64,000 bases of DNA from Salipaludibacillus daqingensis (GTDB taxonomy: Bacteria; Bacillota; Bacilli; Bacillales; Salisediminibacteriaceae), in the NCBI RefSeq assembly GCF_029891575.1, contig NZ_JARZHF010000011.1:1-64000 (forward strand). The letters run 5' to 3'. The translations under genes were made by a program, and so were the position numbers. Shown piece by piece: positions 60,187 through 64,000 of the stretch; position 1 is the first letter of the stretch, and the number at the start of each line of letters is the position of its first letter. The notes below the pieces were generated by a model. The model searched no databases. It saw only the letters and a list, made by a program, of their open reading frames with translations, and was not told where the DNA came from.

Positions 60187-60345
60187 TTACTCCTTGTTAG
60201 ATATCTCATTTAAAGTATTCGATATTTTAGTAAGTAATACTATAATATGAACAAAAAAGCCAATTACAAGACCAACTAAAGGAGCCAATGTTCCAACAAA
60301 CGAAACTGTTAATAAAGTAGCAAATATGTATACAAGTGCTATCAT
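60187..60345 (-). CDS. 52-residue membrane peptide, unrecognised
   Basis: ATG 60345 follows GGGGGA by 4 nt and reads MIALVYIFATLLTVSFVGTL, then APLVGLVIGFFVHIIVLLTK and a polar end (ISNTLNEISNKE). Two hydrophobic stretches, probably a hairpin in the membrane. An in-frame ATG at 60363 gives 58 residues. It has its own ribosome site and a strong terminator at 60124-60161, which support a real gene. Function unknown; a toxin- or regulator-like membrane peptide is one possibility. Confidence 0.65.
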   Translation of the reverse strand: MIALVYIFATLLTVSFVGTLAPLVGLVIGFFVHIIVLLTKISNTLNEISNKE

Positions 60346-60655
60346 AATTTCCCCCAAGTTCATTTTTTACTATTTTATTGTATTCCTCTTATTCAGCTCT
60401 ACATCCCCCGATAGAATCACATCAAGTGCGATCGTTCATTCCACTTTCACACTCAACTTACTTTAAATGCTGAAGTGGTTTTATTATCCTAAGAAATACA
60501 GATTGAAACTATTTTAACTTGCATCATTAAGTATATATATCCATGATTATCTGTAAGAAAAAAACAATAATTTAATATAAACCTATGTATCTTTTCATTT
60601 GCATGATTTCAGAAACATGTTAAGACAAGTTTTGACTGTTAGAATGGTCCATCCT
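60346..60655. other. Intergenic region
   Basis: AT-rich, upstream of the membrane peptide gene and downstream of the acetyltransferase gene. No structure noticed. Confidence 0.3.
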
Positions 60656-61210
60656 TTAATTCCTATTCAATTCTTCCCATTCTTCCCGCAACATTCCCAT
60701 TTTAATTGCATCAAAATACTCACCATTTATAATTCTTGCTTTTCTTATTCGTGCTTCCTCTTTCATTCCAAGCCTTTTAGCTACCTTCATCATTCTTTTA
60801 TTGCCAGACCAAGTCGACATGCCTATTCTATGTAAGTCAGTTTCCGTAAAAAGGTAGTCAATCCATCGTTTATAAGCTTCGGAGCCATATCCACCATTCC
60901 AGAAATTATTATCGTAAATAACAATACCAGTTTCAATCCAGTTCGTGTTCATATCTACCCAATATGAACCAACGTACCCTATGACTTTCCCATCACCTTT
61001 TAAAACGAGCGAAGCAGGAATACATGAAAATATTTCTTCATCCCATTGTTTATGGTATTCTTCCCTCGTTATTTTCTTTTCGAAAATATAAGGACCGTTC
61101 CACTTCTTTGCTTCTTGTTCCTCTTCTTCATATTTCCAAAAATATAATTCATCAATATCATCCTCAGTTGCCTCTTTTAATACAACTTTATTTCCAATAA
61201 TTATATCCAT
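60656..61210 (-). CDS. GNAT-family N-acetyltransferase
   Basis: 184 residues, RimJ/RimL-like. GNAT motifs: LKEATEDDIDELYFWKYEE at the N-terminus, VIGYVGSYWVD (motif D/A start) near 75, NGGYGSEAYKRWIDYLF (acetyl-CoA pyrophosphate loop, G-x-GxG/A type) near 105-121 and HRIGMSTWSGNKRMMKVAKRLGMKEEARIR near 128-157. Transfers acetyl from acetyl-CoA to an amine; target unknown. ATG 61210 is 12 nt after AGGAG. Confidence 0.88.
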   Translation of the reverse strand: MDIIIGNKVVLKEATEDDIDELYFWKYEEEEQEAKKWNGPYIFEKKITREEYHKQWDEEIFSCIPASLVLKGDGKVIGYVGSYWVDMNTNWIETGIVIYDNNFWNGGYGSEAYKRWIDYLFTETDLHRIGMSTWSGNKRMMKVAKRLGMKEEARIRKARIINGEYFDAIKMGMLREEWEELNRN

Positions 61211-61614
61211 AATAAAAATTTTCTCCTCTTGTACGGTTTTATTTAAGTTACTTCTTCACAAAATTTGAATATTTTATCCGTTTATTTTAACATAAATATC
61301 CAAATAAAACTTAATAAGTATGATAAGGAAAATCATTGGTATATCAAAAAACTACATCGAAAGTTTGTTTTTCACTCTCGCTTTAGGGGGCGATACCAAG
61401 CCTCCGTTTTGTTCGTGTATACTTGTTTGGAGCTATATAATAAAACCGTAAAAAACACATTTAAGTTTACAGTATTGAGAGAAAACTGTCATTATCTTGC
61501 CTTTCTCTAAGAGTTTGACCTTGTATCTGAATTACGTGCAGGTCTTAAATCAAAGAAAAAACACCTAGTCCCCCCCTGCAATACTTCTCTGTACAGGAAC
61601 TAGGTAGCCTTCTG
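61211..61614. other. Intergenic region
   Basis: Contains the Rpn-fragment terminator (61554-61605). The + frame 61265-61510 has no ribosome site and no family resemblance. Confidence 0.35.
61554..61605 (-). terminator. Terminator after the Rpn fragment
   Basis: ACCTAGT pairs with ACTAGGT (extended by CCTG/CAGG), followed by TGTTTTTT on the minus strand. Confidence 0.7.
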
Positions 61615-62153
61615 TTATTCACTCACTTCCATGAACAGTTTCTTTATTTCTGCCGTTGACTTAGCACGATATAATTTCCGCTTCAACTGACTAAGGCGTT
61701 CCAAATCATCAATTGAAGACACCACATCGGAAAGATCTCCAACTTCTTCGCCAATGCGATCTTCTAATAAATGATAAATGTCTTCATGACTCTGCAAAAG
61801 TCTTCCTTCTAGCCTCCCTTCTTTTCTTCCTTCTTGTATCCCTTCTTGCTGACCTTGTTGCTTGCCTTCTTTTATAAATTCTTCCCTTAAACTCATAATA
61901 ACCTCACTCCCTTCAGGATAAGTTTGTTCGATTCGTTCACTAAACTCATTGACTTCATTTTTCGTCAAGTCTTTTCGTACGTTAAAAATATAATGTATCA
62001 ATATTTGAAAGTATGCTGTTCTCGTCTCACGGTCTTCAAGTTCTTGGAGAGCTAAGACCGAACGTTCAAGTGTTTTCATTAACCCTCTTTCTCTTTATAG
62101 CTTTTCCAAATCTCAACCATATAACTAAGAAGCTGTTCTTTCTGTTTTCTCAA
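61615..62153 (-). pseudogene. Rpn-family (PD-(D/E)XK transposase-related) nuclease, truncated
   Basis: The 154-codon frame from ATG 62079 reads MKTLERSVLALQELEDRETR and ends in the Rpn-type GRKEGRLEGRL repeats and a helical tail. Intact Rpn/YhgA-like proteins are about 290-330 residues; the N-terminal catalytic half is missing. Just upstream, TTG 62153 opens a 24-codon frame with QLLSYMVEIWKSYKEKEG, which matches an internal Rpn segment and overlaps the next start as TAATG. This looks like a deleted, frameshifted remnant, although the 154-codon ORF has a site (AGAGGG) and may still be translated. Confidence 0.65.
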
Positions 62154-62203
62154 TCACTAGAACTTCACTTTGGTCTGGTAAAGGGAGATAAGTGGTAGGT
62201 AGT

Positions 62204-63367
62204 TCAATCATACTCGTTCCAATTCCATAAACTTACCTCATCCACTTGTAAAGCTTCGACCCATGCCTCTTCTTGTAAGGTCAAAACTTCCTTTGTTGGT
62301 CCTGTTATGACAGCGCCATAATGAAAGAAGCCGTTGTTTTCTAAGTAAGAGATTCTTTCTGAAAGCTTCAACCCTCCAGAAACGAGATTATTCGCTTTCG
62401 TTTCATGATCTTCTAAAAAAAATAACGTTTTCATGAATTGCTCATGAAGGACTTCTCCCTCCCCTACCGTGTAATCTGGTGACGAACGTGTTTCCGATAC
62501 AGTCCTACTACCAAATAACCCTTGTTCCTGCTCTCTTGAATCCAAAATCATGTCATCTTCGTGCCAAATCGGAAAACTAGGAAAACCTATTGGGTTATCG
62601 ACGATCCCTTGATTCCATTCTTCTGTTGCTTCTACACCCGTATCAACGGCTAACCAAGTCAAATCCATCTCCATGTTCTCGAATCTCTCAAATACATCTT
62701 CCGTTTCTAATAGTTCTTCAAAGGAAACATACGCAGAAACAACCGTTCCTTCAGGTAGTTTATCTAACTTATTCCATTCGCTAGCACTGTCGAGATCAAA
62801 CTCGCCGTCCGGATAAGCAAAAACAGCTCTGTTTTGAGTTCTCTCTCCTGAATATTCTCGTTCTGGATGACTCATCATTGAGAATAGAAAATTCACTTCC
62901 ATTTCTCCGACTTTCACCGTTTCATGTCCTACATTTTTTTGCAAATCTCTTGTTGCCTTTAAACCAAAAAAAGGTGTCGTATTGGTGCTCGTTCCACCAA
63001 AAGTTTGATGAGGATCCGTAATGGTTAAGGTATGATCGATCACATTTCTAAAAACATCCACGCGATCTGGAGTTCCCCACGAATAGTAGACTGAGGTAAG
63101 AATAGAGGAAACTATTGTCAAAGCAAGAATCATCGTAATAGCGAAGAATGCCGTTTGTAACCTTGCTTTCCATTTGCTTCGCTTTAAGATTTTCTGCTGT
63201 TTCTTTTCGTTGATTTTAGAACCGTTTGATCCAGGTGATTCGTTTTCTTCCAAATGTTCCTGATACATTTCAAGTTTTTCTAATTCTTGTTCGAATGCAT
63301 CAAGCTCAGCATCTGATAGTTCCCCTTTTTCATAAGCTGCAAGTTTTCTTTTAAATTCATCGCTCAT
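62204..63367 (-). CDS. Anti-sigma factor with Sigma_reg N/C domains
   Basis: 387 residues. The N-terminal cytoplasmic part (about 1-65, MSDEFKRKLAAYEKGELSDAE) binds the sigma factor; a single transmembrane helix follows (about 72-95, FFAITMILALTIVSSILTSVYY). The extracytoplasmic part (about 100-387) contains the Sigma_reg_N/C-type sensor region, including YVSFEELLE and HYGAVITGPTKEVLTL. It overlaps the sigma gene by 11 bp, so the two are translationally coupled. Probably holds the sigma factor inactive until an envelope signal is sensed. Confidence 0.88.
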   Translation of the reverse strand: MSDEFKRKLAAYEKGELSDAELDAFEQELEKLEMYQEHLEENESPGSNGSKINEKKQQKILKRSKWKARLQTAFFAITMILALTIVSSILTSVYYSWGTPDRVDVFRNVIDHTLTITDPHQTFGGTSTNTTPFFGLKATRDLQKNVGHETVKVGEMEVNFLFSMMSHPEREYSGERTQNRAVFAYPDGEFDLDSASEWNKLDKLPEGTVVSAYVSFEELLETEDVFERFENMEMDLTWLAVDTGVEATEEWNQGIVDNPIGFPSFPIWHEDDMILDSREQEQGLFGSRTVSETRSSPDYTVGEGEVLHEQFMKTLFFLEDHETKANNLVSGGLKLSERISYLENNGFFHYGAVITGPTKEVLTLQEEAWVEALQVDEVSLWNWNEYD

Positions 63368-63851
63368 TTTCTCCCGCCTTTCTTATCGCTTGTCTGCCAC
63401 GGAACAATAATACTTTGAAATGTGTGACAGGGACATTCATTACTTGTGCTGCTTCCTTGTATGATAACTCATGAAAATCATGTAAAAGCACGGCATATCG
63501 CTGCTTCTCTGATAATCCAGATAACATATGGATGACTGCATGAATTTCTTCTTGAACAACGTATAATTCTTCTGGATCCTTTCTCTTATCAAAATACTGC
63601 ATAAAAAAGTTCTTTTCTTTCACTATCATTCTTTTGTGTTTACGGTAATGATCAATAAATGCGTGATGTGCAACGGTAAAAAGCCATGTTTTAATATTTT
63701 CTCCTTCATAATTCTCCACAAATAAATGAGCACGAAAAAAAGTTTCTTGCACTAAATCCTCTGCGGTGTGATGGTCATGACAAAGGGAAAGGAGAAAACG
63801 GTAAATATCATGGAAATAATCATTATAAATGCTGTCAATATTTTCTCTCAT
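63357..63851 (-). CDS. ECF RNA polymerase sigma factor (SigX-like)
   Basis: 164 residues, the compact ECF size. Region 2: HDIYRFLLSLCHDHHTAEDLVQETFFRAH (about 14-42) with the DLVQETF core; region 4: LSGLSEKQRYAVLLHDFHELSYKEAAQVMNVPVTHFKVLLFRGRQ (about 109-153) with a helix-turn-helix. ATG 63851 follows GGGAGGAG. The promoter at 63874-63899 resembles ECF targets, which implies autoregulation. It pairs with the downstream anti-sigma gene. Confidence 0.92.
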   Translation of the reverse strand: MRENIDSIYNDYFHDIYRFLLSLCHDHHTAEDLVQETFFRAHLFVENYEGENIKTWLFTVAHHAFIDHYRKHKRMIVKEKNFFMQYFDKRKDPEELYVVQEEIHAVIHMLSGLSEKQRYAVLLHDFHELSYKEAAQVMNVPVTHFKVLLFRGRQAIRKAGENER

Positions 63852-63873
63852 TTTCTCCTCCCTTCATTAATAA

Positions 63874-63899
63874 CACGGATAAGATTGAAAAATGTAACA
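63874..63899 (-). promoter_or_regulatory. ECF-type autoregulatory promoter
   Basis: On the minus strand TGTTAC (63899-63894), 16 bp, CGTG (63877-63874), similar to the TGaAAC-N16/17-CGTC pattern of Bacillus ECF promoters, 23 bp before the sigma start. Confidence 0.6.
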
Positions 63900-64000
63900 C
63901 GAGATTAGAAAAAAATTAATTTATTTTATCATTAGCTACTCCTGATTGAGTTTTATGATTCTATACAAACTAATTATACAGACACAGAGGTAGATTCTGT

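Noticed and set aside
61265-61510. 81-codon plus-strand OR fr. near the Rpn fragment
   Set aside because: No ribosome site and no recognisable domain.

Overview
The window looks like a chromosomal segment of a low-GC, endospore-forming member of the Bacillaceae. The evidence is YheC/YheD ATP-grasp coat proteins, YrzI peptides, a YwrABCD-like block, a YpvA-type helicase, Shine-Dalgarno sites close to AAGGAGG, frequent TTG/GTG starts, and sigma-A, sigma-B, ECF and sigma-K-like promoter motifs. Several very acidic lipoproteins would fit a halotolerant or alkaliphilic genus, but I cannot name a species. No rRNA, tRNA, CRISPR array, prophage or intact transposase gene was seen.

Layout. 0-9 kb: UbiB/ABC1-type kinase, SurA-N lipoprotein, VWA lipoprotein, BioY with a BirA operator, SLC13/TrkA-C permease, Nudix hydrolase, YusW-like lipoprotein. 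9.7-15.8 kb: a sporulation island with two related small proteins, a third small protein and four successive YheC/YheD ATP-grasp genes. 16-21.4 kb: M20 peptidase, CYP152 fatty-acid peroxygenase, a tiny zinc-finger gene that seems to start at ATA, a ProC-like oxidoreductase, a GIY-YIG protein and a two-helix K+ channel. 21.7-23.2 kb: a decayed membrane gene, then an operon of three YrzI peptides alternating with two mini-ORFs of 14 and 18 codons, then a roughly 21-bp periodic non-coding array. 23.2-26 kb: a tetR/ABC-transporter cassette between two direct repeats. 26-45 kb: housekeeping and stress genes (DUF3895, DinG-like helicase, YetF-like, alpha/beta hydrolase, RlmD-type methyltransferase, MBL hydrolase, GGDEF, KatE with a sigma-B promoter) and two ferritin-like proteins, one fused to a cupin. 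45-51.4 kb: a LacI-controlled TRAP transporter, ribokinase and GATase-like operon. 51.5-55 kb: a ywrABCD-like chromate-transporter/Lrp/gamma-glutamyltransferase block. 55-64 kb: amine oxidase, aminotransferase, methyltransferase, lipoprotein, acetyltransferase, an Rpn fragment, and an ECF sigma/anti-sigma pair with an autoregulatory-type promoter.

A family of about twenty intergenic repeats with the core GGGGACGGTTCT (or its complement) runs through the whole window. In several copies the core sits in the loop of a hairpin whose arms differ between copies but remain complementary. The repeats abut gene ends, create false ORFs and extend real ORFs at the wrong start. Gene decay is also visible: fragments of a P1 (DmpA) peptidase, a SEC-C protein, an Rpn nuclease and an IS605-type right end.

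Starts were chosen by Shine-Dalgarno spacing, so many are shorter than the longest open frame. Everything here is from reading the sequence; no database search was run.
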